Source of the DNA: Chryseobacterium indoltheticum
GTDB lineage: Bacteria; Bacteroidota; Bacteroidia; Flavobacteriales; Weeksellaceae
Assembly (NCBI RefSeq): GCF_003815915.1
Contig: NZ_CP033929.1
Span: 1,116,001-1,180,000, forward strand
DNA: 64,000 bases
Direction of reading: 5' to 3'
Shown in pieces: positions 23,020-30,375 of the stretch. The first letter of the stretch is position 1, and each line of letters opens with the position of its first letter. The notes beneath the pieces were generated by a model. The model did no database searches, was not told where the DNA came from, and saw nothing but the letters and a program-made list of their open reading frames with translations. The position numbers and the translations under genes are program-made.

Positions 23020-23161
23020 GGAGGTTCGATTCCTCCCTGTGAATGGACACAGTAGCTAAATGGTATAGCAGTGGAAATCTTAGGATGCGAGGGTTCGATT
23101 CCCTCTCTCAATTTAGGTTTGAGATAGCTCAGTTGGTTAGAGCACTACACTTTTAATGTAG
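23020..23161 (+). ncRNA. Chain of permuted tRNA-like modules
   Basis: The order of elements is T-arm GGAGG-TTCGATT-CCTCC (23020-23036), closed acceptor-like hairpin CTGTG...CACAG (23037-23052), and D-arm GCTA...TAGC (23055-23069). A second T-arm GAGGG-TTCGATT-CCCTC (23089-23105) and a second closed acceptor TCTCAA...TTGAGA (23106-23124) follow. It then has a canonical D-arm TAGCTCAGTTGGTTAGAGCA and an anticodon-like arm CTACA-CTTTTAA-TGTAG (23145-23161). Each acceptor stem closes on the downstream D-arm unit, so a normal linear tRNA reading fails. The layout recalls the tRNA mimic of bacterial Y RNAs. Confidence 0.7.
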
Positions 23162-23165
23162 ATTG

Positions 23166-23190
23166 AAAATAGACTCAAAATCTATTTTTT
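23166..23190 (+). terminator. Terminator after the permuted tRNA-like RNA
   Basis: AAAATAGA at 23166-23173 pairs with TCTATTTT at 23181-23188 and runs into a T-tract. Confidence 0.7.
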
Positions 23191-23193
23191 ATT

Positions 23194-23622
23194 AGAGTTT
23201 GAATATCTCGTTAAAAATATTCCTCATGGAAAGTCTAAGATTTTTTCGGTTGTTAAATCAACAATTTTGAAAAAGCTTGTAAGAAAAGTTTTTTCTGAAA
23301 ATGAAATTTAATTGATGAATAAATGATTGTTAGACAAATTTTCTAAAAACTACGGTTTTCTGCGTGAGCGATGGTAGCGGATACCCCACAGTGAAGAGGC
23401 AAAAGCCGATGAACGAGGAGTAGAAGCGGACGTAGCGACCCAAGCTGTTGCTTTCAGCGATGGAAAAGGGACACGCCCAAAATCTGATTCATTAGAATAA
23501 GTTTAAGAATGTTAGTCTGAAATTGAAATAATTTTTTTGAAATACTTTGCTTCCGCTATTTTTTGGAAGAGAGAATCTTGGTTTTTCCTTTTTATTAAAA
23601 TTAATAACACTTTAAATAAAAT
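23194..23622. other. Intergenic with a GC-richer conserved-looking block
   Basis: No ORF is convincing. The segment at about 23362-23478 (gcgtgagcgatggtagcgg, then gatgaacgaggag, then gcgacccaagctgttgc) is clearly GC-richer than its flanks and looks like a dispersed intergenic element or structured RNA rather than a gene. TTGTTAAATCAACAA at about 23249-23264 is a small hairpin. Confidence 0.4.
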
Positions 23623-24723
23623 ATGATGGTAAGAAATGTACAAATTAAAGCATACCAAATTGGTTTGGTTTTTAAAAATCGAAACTTAATTGAAATCTTA
23701 AAAGAAGGAAATTATTGGATTTTCGGAAGTAAATCTGTGGAAGTCTATGAAACGAAATCTCAGTTTAAAGCAGGAGAAGATTTGAATCTTTTGCTTAAAA
23801 ATGAAAGTCTGGCTTCAATGCTAGAAGTAGTTGAGGTAAAAGATGGCGAAATGGTTCTGGTCTATGAAAACGGTATTTTTAAAGAAGTATTGAATGTAGG
23901 GCAATACGCTTTCTGGAAAGATGTTTTGAATAGAGAATTTCAAAAAATAGATCTGACAAAAGTAGAAATCACAGAGAAAATTTCTAAAACAATTTTGGAA
24001 AATTTAAAGTTGAAAAACTTTGTAAGAAAATTTGTTGTGACCAATCAATATAAAGGACTTTTGATAATTGACGGAAAACTGTCAAAGGTTTTGGAAGCCG
24101 GAACTTACTACTTCTGGAATAACGAAATTTCTATCGAAATTAAAGCAGTTGATACAAGAATGCAGCAAATGGAAATTGCCGGTCAGGAATTGTTGACAAA
24201 GGATAAAGCGATGCTTCGTATCAATTTTTATGTGCGTTTTCAGGTGGAAAATATTGAGAAAGCATTGATGAATAACAAAGAATACGATAAGCAACTTTAT
24301 ATTTTGATGCAGTTGGCTTTGCGTGAATTCGTCGGAGCTTTAACGTTGGACGAATTGTTAGTGAAAAAAGATTCTGTAGGTAAAGAAATTCTGGAAAATC
24401 TTGGTAATAAAGCCGAAGATTTAGGTTTACAAGCTTCTGATGCCGGAATCCGTGACGTGATTTTAACAGGAGAAATGAAAGAAATCATGAATCAGGTTTT
24501 GATCGCTGAGAAAAAAGCTCAGGCAAACAGCATCATGCGTCGTGAGGAAACAGCTTCCACAAGAAGTTTACTGAACACCGCAAAATTAATGGAAGAAAAC
24601 GAAGTGCTTTGGAAGCTTAAAGAAATGGAATATATGGAGAAAATCGCTGACAAAATTGGAGATATCACCGTTTCCGGAAACAGCAATATTGTTTCTCAGC
24701 TAAAAGAGATTTTTGCGAAATAA
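23623..24723 (+). CDS. Slipin-like SPFH/band-7 protein
   Basis: 366 residues without an N-terminal membrane segment. Two SPFH-like parts are visible: an N-terminal duplicated region (GLVFKNRNLIEILKEGNYW, then NGIFKEVLNVGQYAFW) and a central band-7 domain (YKGLLIIDGKLSKVLEAGTYYFW; VDTRMQQMEIAGQELLTKDKAMLRINFYVRF; LRDVIL-like segment near 280). A helical tail (300-366) follows. Slipins form membrane-associated rings. Soluble-looking slipins are known neighbours of Ro60/TROVE and RtcB genes in bacterial RNA-repair loci, and here a TROVE gene is 1 kb downstream. Either Met at 23623 or 23626 could start it. A terminator follows at 24726. Confidence 0.85.
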   Translation: MMVRNVQIKAYQIGLVFKNRNLIEILKEGNYWIFGSKSVEVYETKSQFKAGEDLNLLLKNESLASMLEVVEVKDGEMVLVYENGIFKEVLNVGQYAFWKDVLNREFQKIDLTKVEITEKISKTILENLKLKNFVRKFVVTNQYKGLLIIDGKLSKVLEAGTYYFWNNEISIEIKAVDTRMQQMEIAGQELLTKDKAMLRINFYVRFQVENIEKALMNNKEYDKQLYILMQLALREFVGALTLDELLVKKDSVGKEILENLGNKAEDLGLQASDAGIRDVILTGEMKEIMNQVLIAEKKAQANSIMRREETASTRSLLNTAKLMEENEVLWKLKEMEYMEKIADKIGDITVSGNSNIVSQLKEIFAK

Positions 24724-24725
24724 TC

Positions 24726-24763
24726 AAAGACAGGTTTTCATTTTTGAAAATCTGTCTTTATTT
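24726..24763 (+). terminator. Terminator after the slipin gene
   Basis: AAAGACAGGTTTTCA at 24726-24740 pairs with TGAAAATCTGTCTTT at 24745-24759 (one G-U) and is followed by T-rich sequence. Confidence 0.85.
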
Positions 24764-24777
24764 GTTATAACCAGGAA

Positions 24778-24820
24778 AGAGTCCCGAAGGAATGATTTAG
24801 CAAAGGATTGTATAAAATCC
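24778..24820. repeat. Dispersed repeat family B, copy 1
   Basis: agtcccgaaggaatgattta, then gcaaaggattgtataaaatcc. It matches the elements at 35551-35591 and 56302-56343, all just downstream of genes. Confidence 0.65.
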
Positions 24821-24853
24821 AATTAAAATCAACATACAAATCGTAAGTTTTTT

Positions 24854-25300
24854 TTAATTTTCTTTCAACCACTCCTCATAAGAAAGTACGCCCAATTCCG
24901 GTTTTCCATCACCTTCCAGAATTGAAATAAATTCCAGTTGATTTCCATCAGGATCATTAAAATAAATCGCCAAAGCGGGCATCCATGCAAAAACCATAGG
25001 TTCATCAAGCCCGTCTTTCAGGAAATTGTAAGGTTTTAAATTTTTATTTTTTAAAAACTCGACTGAATAATTTAGAATATCTTCTTTATCAGCAGAAAAA
25101 GCAAAATGTCTCGTTTGTAAATTTTCTTTCTGTTCCCACAAACCAAGCATCGCTTCTTTGTTTTTTCCGATCCATAAAAAAGCAATGGGACGGTTTTCAT
25201 CTTTATGAGCAAATTCCAATCCTAATACTTCAGTGTAAAATTGAATAGCACTTTCCAAATTGCTTACCTGAACATGAGTTTCATATAATCCTTTAATCAT
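24854..25300 (-). CDS. VOC-family (glyoxalase-fold) protein
   Basis: 148 residues of the vicinal-oxygen-chelate superfamily. It starts GLYETHVQVSNLESAIQFYTEVLGLEFA, with a metal-ligand His at about residue 8. RHFAFSADKEDI carries a second His, and the C-terminal IYFNDPDGNQLEFISI is the usual strand with the metal-ligand Glu. The fold covers glyoxalases, dioxygenases and resistance proteins, so the reaction cannot be named. It is transcribed opposite to its neighbours between slipin and Ro60 genes; no link to RNA repair is evident. Confidence 0.88.
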   Translation of the reverse strand: MIKGLYETHVQVSNLESAIQFYTEVLGLEFAHKDENRPIAFLWIGKNKEAMLGLWEQKENLQTRHFAFSADKEDILNYSVEFLKNKNLKPYNFLKDGLDEPMVFAWMPALAIYFNDPDGNQLEFISILEGDGKPELGVLSYEEWLKEN

Positions 25301-25431
25301 AGCTTAAATTTAATGTACACAAAGCTAAACAATGAATTTTCTAAAACTTCAAATGGGCAATTCCTTTATATAAAATGAATGATAGACAGATTGTATTTGG
25401 TTATTAGTTTTTAAATATTCAAACATTATTT

Positions 25432-25470
25432 TGTCATTCACAGCGAAACGAAGTGTAGCGTGGAATCTGA
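25432..25470. repeat. Distant REP-like fragment
   Basis: GTCATTCACAGCGAAACGAA through TGGAATCTGA is a variant of the GTCATTGCGAGGAGCGAAGC repeat seen at 17968. Confidence 0.45.
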
Positions 25471-25672
25471 ATAATTACCAATACTTTGCTGAGATTCCTA
25501 CGGAAAGACAAACTCTTTTTAAAATTGCTTCTTCATTTCATCCCTCACAACGATAACACAATCAATTTTTCGCAGATAAAATCCTTGTGTCTTAAAAACA
25601 GTTTGTAACAAAATAAAGCTTTACGTCTTTGCGATTTTCCAACAAATGAAAACTTTTTTAAAAATCTTTTTA

Positions 25673-25709
25673 CTACGCAAAAACACTGCGCAAGAACACT
25701 ATTACTTTG
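25673..25709 (+). promoter_or_regulatory. Shared island operator/promoter, copy 2 (Ro60)
   Basis: CTACGCAAAAACACTGCGCA at 25673-25692 differs from copy 1 at one position. Thirteen nt separate it from TTTG at 25706-25709, followed by CATAA. Transcription would start near 25715, about 30 nt before the TROVE start codon. Confidence 0.85.
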
Positions 25710-25746
25710 CATAAGAAATCAGAGAGGAAGTGATAATCTTCCAAAA

Positions 25747-27288
25747 ATGTTTAACAAAAAAACAGTAACCATGAAATTTAATTTTTTAAGAAAATCAAAT
25801 AATGTAGTAATGAATTACGAAGGTTCAAAAGCTTACAAAATGACACCTGCAGAAGAATTGTATAGTGCTGTTGTTACAACAGGATTATCAAACGCAACTT
25901 ATGAAAAAGGAAATGAAAGATTTGCGAGAATCCAGTCTCTGATTCAAAAAAACGAACCAGATTTCGTTGCAAAATTAGCAGTTTATGCAAGAAAAGAGAT
26001 GTATTTACGTTCGATTCCATTGGTTTTGACGACAGAATTGGCTAAACAAACTTCAGGTATAGACTTGGTAAGCAAAACCGTTGACGGAGTTATCCAAAGA
26101 GCTGATGAAATCACAGAATTGCTGGCGTATTATCAATTGGCAAACGAAAGAACGGAAACTAAAAAGTTGAATAAACTTTCAAAGCAAATTCAAAAAGGTT
26201 TGGTAAAATCTTTCAATAAATTTGATGAATACCAATTCGCAAAATACAACAGAAAAGCAGAAGTTACTTTAAAAGACGCTTTGTTTTTGGTTCACCCAAA
26301 AGCAAAAGACGAAAATCAACAGGCAATTTTCAACAAAATCGTAAACGATGCGTTGGAAACTCCATACACTTGGGAAGTTGAACTTTCCGTTTTAGGTCAG
26401 ACAAAATTTGCTGATGAAGCAGAAAGAAAAGCAGCTTTCAAAAACAAATGGGAAGAATTGATTTTCAGCAACAAACTGGGTTATATGGCAACGTTGAGAA
26501 ACTTGCGAAATATCTTGGAAGCGAAAGTTTCATCAGATGCGATGTACAAAGTGTGCAACTATCTGTCGGATGAAAAAGCGGTGAGAAATTCAAAACAATT
26601 GCCATTCAGATTTTTGGCTGCGTATAGAGAATTGAAAACGATCGATTCACCTTACTTGTCATCAATTTTGGAAGCATTGGAAGATGCCGTGATGGCGAGT
26701 GCAAAAAACATCAAAGGTTTTGGCTTCGAAACTTCGGTATTGATTGCGGCAGACGTTTCGGGTTCGATGCAAAAGCCAATTTCTCCGAGATCTAAAGTTT
26801 TGTTGTACGATATCGGTCTGTTAATGTCGATGATGTTGCAGGCGCAGTGCAAAAACGTGATTACAGGTATGTTTGGTGACCGTTGGAAAAGAGTCCCGAT
26901 ACCGAAAAACGGTATCTTGAGAAACGTAGATGCATTCTATAAAAGAGAAGGTGAAGTGGGTTATTCCACAAACGGTCATCTTGTGCTTGAAGATTTGATC
27001 AACAAGCGAGAAATTGTTGACAAAATTATGTTATTTACCGATACTCAAATGTGGGATACCGGTGGATTTTCGAATGCTTTCAGAAACTCATGGAGCCGAT
27101 ACAAAAAGATGAATCCAAACGCAAAATTGTATATATTTGATTTGGCTGGTTACGGAAAACCACCGTTGGATGTCAGAAAAAATGATGTTTATCTTATCGC
27201 AGGTTGGTCCGACAAAATTTTCGATGTATTGAATGCTTTGGAAGACCGAAAATCTGCAATAGAAATAATTAAAAAAGTAGTGCTGTAA
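25747..27288 (+). CDS. rsr: Ro60-like TROVE-domain RNA-binding protein
   Basis: 513 residues (505 if the ATG at 25771 is used). Residues about 25-320 form the TROVE helical-repeat ring (EELYSAVVTTGLSNATYEKGNERF; KLAVYARKEMYLRSIPLVLTTEL). Residues about 325-513 are a vWA domain with an intact MIDAS, DVSGS near 335-339, and FTDTQMWD as the second metal loop. Ro60 binds misfolded RNA 3' ends in its ring and Y RNA on its outer surface; in bacteria it works with PNPase and RNA ligase systems. A cluster of Y RNA-like genes lies 2.4 kb downstream under an identical operator, strongly supporting the assignment. The symbol follows bacterial Ro usage (Rsr). Confidence 0.93.
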   Translation: MFNKKTVTMKFNFLRKSNNVVMNYEGSKAYKMTPAEELYSAVVTTGLSNATYEKGNERFARIQSLIQKNEPDFVAKLAVYARKEMYLRSIPLVLTTELAKQTSGIDLVSKTVDGVIQRADEITELLAYYQLANERTETKKLNKLSKQIQKGLVKSFNKFDEYQFAKYNRKAEVTLKDALFLVHPKAKDENQQAIFNKIVNDALETPYTWEVELSVLGQTKFADEAERKAAFKNKWEELIFSNKLGYMATLRNLRNILEAKVSSDAMYKVCNYLSDEKAVRNSKQLPFRFLAAYRELKTIDSPYLSSILEALEDAVMASAKNIKGFGFETSVLIAADVSGSMQKPISPRSKVLLYDIGLLMSMMLQAQCKNVITGMFGDRWKRVPIPKNGILRNVDAFYKREGEVGYSTNGHLVLEDLINKREIVDKIMLFTDTQMWDTGGFSNAFRNSWSRYKKMNPNAKLYIFDLAGYGKPPLDVRKNDVYLIAGWSDKIFDVLNALEDRKSAIEIIKKVVL

Positions 27289-27304
27289 AAGGCACTGCTT
27301 TAAT
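27275..27304 (+). terminator. Terminator overlapping the Ro60 stop codon
   Basis: AAGTAGTGCT at 27275-27284 pairs with GGCACTGCTT at 27291-27300 with two G-U pairs; a weak T-rich tail follows. The stop codon lies in the loop. Confidence 0.5.
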
Positions 27305-27507
27305 TACAATAAATTATAAGTGATAAATGATGAGTGTGATTTTTATCCTGAATATTACTGTAATTTAGGAGCTTAATCCCGCTTTTCACTATATCTTTTT
27401 CGCCAGCGCTTTTTTCAAGCCATTTCAGAAAAAGGATGCCGTTGCAATGGTAAGTTTGCATTAGTAAATGTACTTTAATAAATTAGTTAAAAAATTAACC
27501 TAAAGAT
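27305..27507. other. Intergenic left of the IS110 element
   Basis: Contains a fragment reading ggagcttaatcccgctttt, then cgccagcgcttttttcaagcc, of a kind common in flavobacterial intergenic DNA. No gene is visible. The left end of the insertion element is somewhere in this stretch or just after it. Confidence 0.35.
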
Positions 27508-27584
27508 AAAAGCAGCAGGATAAAGGCAGACGCTTCACTGATACTTAGATATCGTCCCCGATTTTATTCCCCTGCTGCTGTTTT
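27508..27584 (+). ncRNA. Candidate IS110 bridge-RNA region
   Basis: AAAAGCAGCAGG (27508-27519) and CCTGCTGCTGTTTT (27571-27584) close a roughly 77-nt stem-loop just upstream of an IS110 transposase. IS110-group elements encode their bridge (seeker) RNA in the left non-coding end. The assignment rests on position and the stem only. Confidence 0.4.
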
Positions 27585-27668
27585 CTTCCAAATCCGGATA
27601 GAACGTTGTTTAGCCATAACTTTTACCATGGTGGATCAGAAGAAAACTTCTTTAAAAAAGAATTTTGT

Positions 27669-28658
27669 ATGTCAAAAATATCAAAAAAAGTAATTGGAGT
27701 AGATGTCGGAGCGAAGTTTTTAACAGTAAGCTTTAATGATTTTGAAAACAGAGATCAGGTTTTTAATATAGAAAATACCCAGCGCTCTATTTTGTCATTT
27801 CTAAAGAAACTGCGGATAGAAGATTATTGTTTTGTCATTGAGGCCACAGGAAATTACAGCAGTCGTATTTTACATTTATCCTTAGTTCAGGGCTTTGAAT
27901 CAAGTCTGATAAACTGTATGTCTGTTAAGCATTTTGCAAGGATGAAAAACATCATCAGCAAGACAGATGCTGAAGATGCCAAGCTGATCAGGCTTTACGG
28001 AGAGATGTTTAAACCTGATATTTATACTTCTAAAAGTGTTGATATTGAACATCTTGATCAGGAACTAAAGCTTCTCAATGATTTGGAGGAAGAAAAAAGG
28101 AGATATGGAGTGAAGTTAAAATCTCTTCGCTATAATGCTCAGATTAATCCAAACACAGAAAAACATTATGAAAGAAGATTACAACAATTAGAAAAAGAGA
28201 TTAAAGAAGTTATAAGCCGTCTCCCTGGGCTCCAGGATGAAGAGTTTAAGGAAACAAAAGCATTACTACAAAGTGTATCTGGCATTGGTGAAAAGACATC
28301 TCTTCAACTGATGACGGCTACTTCAGGATTTAAAAACTTTAATTCAGCAAAATCATTATCTAAATATTTTGGCTTGGCACCCCGTATTTATCAATCGGGA
28401 AAGAAATCATATTCCCCGGGAAAATGCAGAACCTCAAAGAATCATATCAGGGGCTTGTTATATGTTTGTTCGTGGACGGCAATTAAGCATAACAAACAAT
28501 GTAAAGAGTTTTATGAAAGACTTCTTTCTCAGGGGAAACCTAAAAAATTAGCTTTAATTGCAGTATGTAACAAGCTACTGAGAATATGTTTTGGAGTGGT
28601 AAAAAATAAAATCAATTATCAACCAGATTATCAAAAAAACTTTAAAATTTTAACCTGA
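27669..28658 (+). CDS. IS110-family DEDD transposase
   Basis: 329 residues from the ATG at 27669; an open frame from a TTG at 27606 runs through non-coding DNA and is not used. The N-terminal RuvC-like DEDD domain shows Asp12 (IGVDVGAK), Glu58 (FVIEATGN), Asp100 and Asp103 (KTDAEDAK). A helical linker follows, then the Transposase_20 domain with helix-hairpin-helix LLQSVSGIGEKTS and the segment YFGLAPRIYQSGKKS, where Ser243 is at the expected place of the catalytic serine. Length matches intact IS110 enzymes (about 330). It carries out RNA-guided recombination with a bridge RNA. The gene appears undamaged. Confidence 0.93.
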   Translation: MSKISKKVIGVDVGAKFLTVSFNDFENRDQVFNIENTQRSILSFLKKLRIEDYCFVIEATGNYSSRILHLSLVQGFESSLINCMSVKHFARMKNIISKTDAEDAKLIRLYGEMFKPDIYTSKSVDIEHLDQELKLLNDLEEEKRRYGVKLKSLRYNAQINPNTEKHYERRLQQLEKEIKEVISRLPGLQDEEFKETKALLQSVSGIGEKTSLQLMTATSGFKNFNSAKSLSKYFGLAPRIYQSGKKSYSPGKCRTSKNHIRGLLYVCSWTAIKHNKQCKEFYERLLSQGKPKKLALIAVCNKLLRICFGVVKNKINYQPDYQKNFKILT

Positions 28659-28721
28659 ATAATTTGCATAGTAACATAGAACATCGGGGCTAATAAAGAA
28701 AGTCAAATAAAAATAAGTAGT

Positions 28722-29411
28722 ATGAAAATTATAGGTAAAAGCTTTAATGATTCTGCAGATTCTACAGTTACTGTTTTTACAGGTGTGCTAGATACAGCAC
28801 AGAAAGTAAATAAAATAATTGATTGTATAAAAACACATTTTGATGCGAATAATATTGATGTGTGTTTAGATGGTTTTGATTTGGTTAAGAAAATAAATGA
28901 TGTAAGTTCATTGTTTGCTATTGCTACTCTTGATTTGGCGGTATCTAGTAAAATGCTTTATAATGCTTCAAATAATTGGGAAAAGATTTATGTAATTAAG
29001 AATGTATATTTGACTGTTTTTGAGAGTTTTAAGACGTTTGGTAAATATAGGCAATTCTTGAGTTTACTTTCCGAAAAAGCTCTTCCACATCTCAAAGAAA
29101 ATTTTGTAAATATTAATAATTCAATTAGGGTTTTTAAGAAAGAGTATAAATACGATGTGGATATGAAAACTATTAGAAATAACATCAGTGGTCATATTAG
29201 TGATAATGTTGATTTGTACTATAATACAGTAATTAAATTTGATGGAGATAAAACTGGAGAAATGATTATTGAATTTTTCAAAATCACTCATGATTTACAT
29301 AACTTTTTAACAGATATATTAGAGCAAAATCATATTCGAGAAAAAAATCAACAAATTTTAATTATGGCTAAAGAAGTTATACCGAATTTTAATGAAATGC
29401 TTTTTAAATAA
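28722..29411 (+). CDS. Unknown protein with possible HEPN-type R-N-x4-H motif
   Basis: 229 residues, helical, cytoplasmic. I do not recognise the family. The stretch DMKTIRNNISGHISD holds Arg152, Asn153 and His158, which fits the Rx4-6H active-site pattern of HEPN ribonucleases (often RN...H). The following FFKITHDLHNFLTDILEQ is an amphipathic helix. HEPN proteins are RNA-cutting toxins and effectors in many defence systems, and this gene sits inside an RNA-repair island. The motif alone is weak proof. It follows the IS110 transposase by 63 bp and may have its own promoter or be read from the element. Confidence 0.55.
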   Translation: MKIIGKSFNDSADSTVTVFTGVLDTAQKVNKIIDCIKTHFDANNIDVCLDGFDLVKKINDVSSLFAIATLDLAVSSKMLYNASNNWEKIYVIKNVYLTVFESFKTFGKYRQFLSLLSEKALPHLKENFVNINNSIRVFKKEYKYDVDMKTIRNNISGHISDNVDLYYNTVIKFDGDKTGEMIIEFFKITHDLHNFLTDILEQNHIREKNQQILIMAKEVIPNFNEMLFK

Positions 29412-29416
29412 TTAAA

Positions 29417-29449
29417 GATTGTTTCGTCGCTCCGATCCTCGCAATGACG
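29417..29449. repeat. REP-like fragment
   Basis: AGATTGTTTCGTCGCTCCGA then TCCTCGCAATGAC: one half of the repeat seen at 17968-18051, in inverse orientation. Confidence 0.6.
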
Positions 29450-29680
29450 ACATAGGAAATGTAGGCGTTAAGAAAATAAGCTATACGAACGTTAAGAAAA
29501 TTCTACTGTTTGAAGCGCGACACAGATATCGAATCGAAAAACAAATATTGAATTCGCGCAAGTTTTAGAATTTTTAGAGAGTATAGATTATTTTTAGCCG
29601 GAGTTTCCAAGTCTTGAATTTTTGGTTCTTTTGCTTCAAGGCAAAACGAACAAAACATAAATATTCAAAATAAATTTCAA

Positions 29681-29717
29681 CTGCGTAAAAAGAATGCGCA
29701 CTAACGCAATAATTTTG
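29681..29717 (+). promoter_or_regulatory. Shared island operator/promoter, copy 3 (Y RNA array)
   Basis: CTGCGTAAAAAGAATGCGCA at 29681-29700 keeps the inverted repeat (TGCGTA/TGCGCA). Thirteen nt separate it from TTTG at 29714-29717 within TAATTTTG, an exact TAnnTTTG match. It would drive the Y RNA-like cluster from about 29723. Confidence 0.85.
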
Positions 29718-29719
29718 CA

Positions 29720-29750
29720 ATAACAAATAACAAATAACAAATAACAAATA
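29720..29750. repeat. Short tandem repeat (AATAACA) in the Y array leader
   Basis: Four to five copies of a 7-bp unit (ataacaa) lie between the promoter and the first Y RNA-like unit. They may form an unstructured spacer. Confidence 0.7.
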
Positions 29751-29756
29751 ATTAAA

Positions 29757-29892
29757 AAAGTAAGTGTCGTAAAACAGAATTTCTTCGTTTGGGGACAGCA
29801 ATACAGGTTCGAATCCTGTTCTCGGAAATCCGAGATGGCGTAATTGGTACCGCTCTGTCGGTAAGTCTCTGTTTGATTTTTTACCTTACTTT
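29757..29892 (+). ncRNA. Y RNA-like unit A with permuted tRNA mimic
   Basis: The outer stem AAAGTAAG (29757-29764)/CTTACTTT (29885-29892) is perfect. Next comes UGUCGU opposite UUUUUUACC, a bulged Ro60-site-like region. The inner stem is AAACAGA (29772-29778)/TCTGTTT (29868-29874). Inside are T-arm ACAGG-TTCGAAT-CCTGT, closed acceptor-like stem TCTCGG...CCGAGA and a D-arm-like GGCGTAATTGGTACCGC. The order T-arm, acceptor, D-arm is permuted relative to tRNA. Confidence 0.8.
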
Positions 29893-29971
29893 AAAATATC
29901 CGATGCCGTAAAAAAGAGTTTATTCGACTTTACATTGAATTTAAAACTCTTTTTAAAAATTGCTCGGTTTT
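29893..29971 (+). ncRNA. Y RNA-like unit B, hairpin only
   Basis: CCGA (29900-29903), then UGCCGUA, then a long inner stem (AAAAGAGTTT with AAACTCTTTT), closing on CTCGG (29963-29967). It has the Ro-site-like UGCCGUA but no tRNA mimic. Confidence 0.55.
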
Positions 29972-29983
29972 AAAAATATAAAA

Positions 29984-30127
29984 AAATCAAGTGTCGTTTT
30001 AGAATCATACTTCGATATTTAATCTTTGGGTCGCGGGTTCGAATCCTGCCTTTTCCTTAAAAGCGGAAGAGTAGCTCAGCCGGTAGAGCAAAAGCACTGA
30101 AAGATTCTATACTTTTTACCTTGATTT
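29984..30127 (+). ncRNA. Y RNA-like unit C with clear permuted tRNA mimic
   Basis: The outer stem is AAATCAAG (29984-29991)/CTTGATTT (30120-30127), with UGUCGU opposite UUUUUACC. The inner stem is TAGAATC/GATTCTA. The tRNA mimic contains T-arm GCGGG-TTCGAAT-CCTGC (30033-30049), acceptor strands CTTTTCC (30050-30056) and GGAAGAG (30065-30071) joined by an 8-nt loop, then the textbook D-arm TAGCTCAGCCGGTAGAGCA. This is the clearest unit. Confidence 0.85.
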
Positions 30128-30133
30128 AACAAT

Positions 30134-30233
30134 AAAGAGTGTCGTAGAAAAGACTTACTTCTTGGTGTAATTTTGGTTCGAATCCAAATGATCTTGAAAA
30201 AGATTGGGAAGTCTTTCAATGAGTTACCTCTTT
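30134..30233 (+). ncRNA. Y RNA-like unit D, T-arm only
   Basis: Outer stem AAAGAG/CTCTTT, UGUCGUAG opposite GUUACC and inner stem AAAGACT/AGTCTTT. Inside, T-arm TTTGG-TTCGAAT-CCAAA and stem GATCTT...AAGATT; no D-arm remains. Confidence 0.7.
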
Positions 30234-30248
30234 TAAATTCAGTTTAAA

Positions 30249-30358
30249 TAAAGAGTGCCGTAAAGAAAACTTACTTCGGTAAATCTTATGATATTGGTTC
30301 AAATCCAGAAAATAAGTGTTAAAACTTATTCGTGGTTTTCTTGCCATTTGCCTCTTTT
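30249..30358 (+). ncRNA. Y RNA-like unit E, degenerate mimic
   Basis: Outer stem AAAGAG (30250-30255)/CTCTTT (30352-30357), UGCCGUA, and inner stem AAGAAAAC/GTTTTCTT. Inside, a T-arm-like TTGG-TTCAAAT-CCAG and stem AATAAGT...ACTTATT. It runs into the upstream part of an open frame whose true start is therefore placed later (30376). Confidence 0.65.
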
Positions 30359-30375
30359 TAATTAAAATAAATCAC

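Larger units (their letters stand above)
27500..28700 (+). mobile_element. IS110-family insertion element, approximate limits
   Basis: A complete-looking DEDD transposase with about 160 nt of structured upstream DNA. IS110 elements have no terminal inverted repeats and often no target duplication, so the ends cannot be fixed by eye; the limits given are approximate. It sits between the Ro60 gene and the Y RNA cluster. Confidence 0.65.

Noticed and set aside
22836..23111. Minus-strand open frame of 91 codons
   Set aside because: Antisense to the permuted tRNA-like modules and shows the same tRNA-derived peptide pattern.
25693..25712. Sigma-54 promoter (GG-N10-GC) upstream of Ro60, as in rtcBA operons
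   Set aside because: The GG element is absent at the required spacing in all three shared promoters; the fit to TAnnTTTG-type promoters is better.
30316..30375. Upstream start of the SUKH gene at 30316
   Set aside because: This part lies inside Y RNA-like unit E and encodes an unrelated hydrophobic stretch; GTG at 30376 fits the family start.
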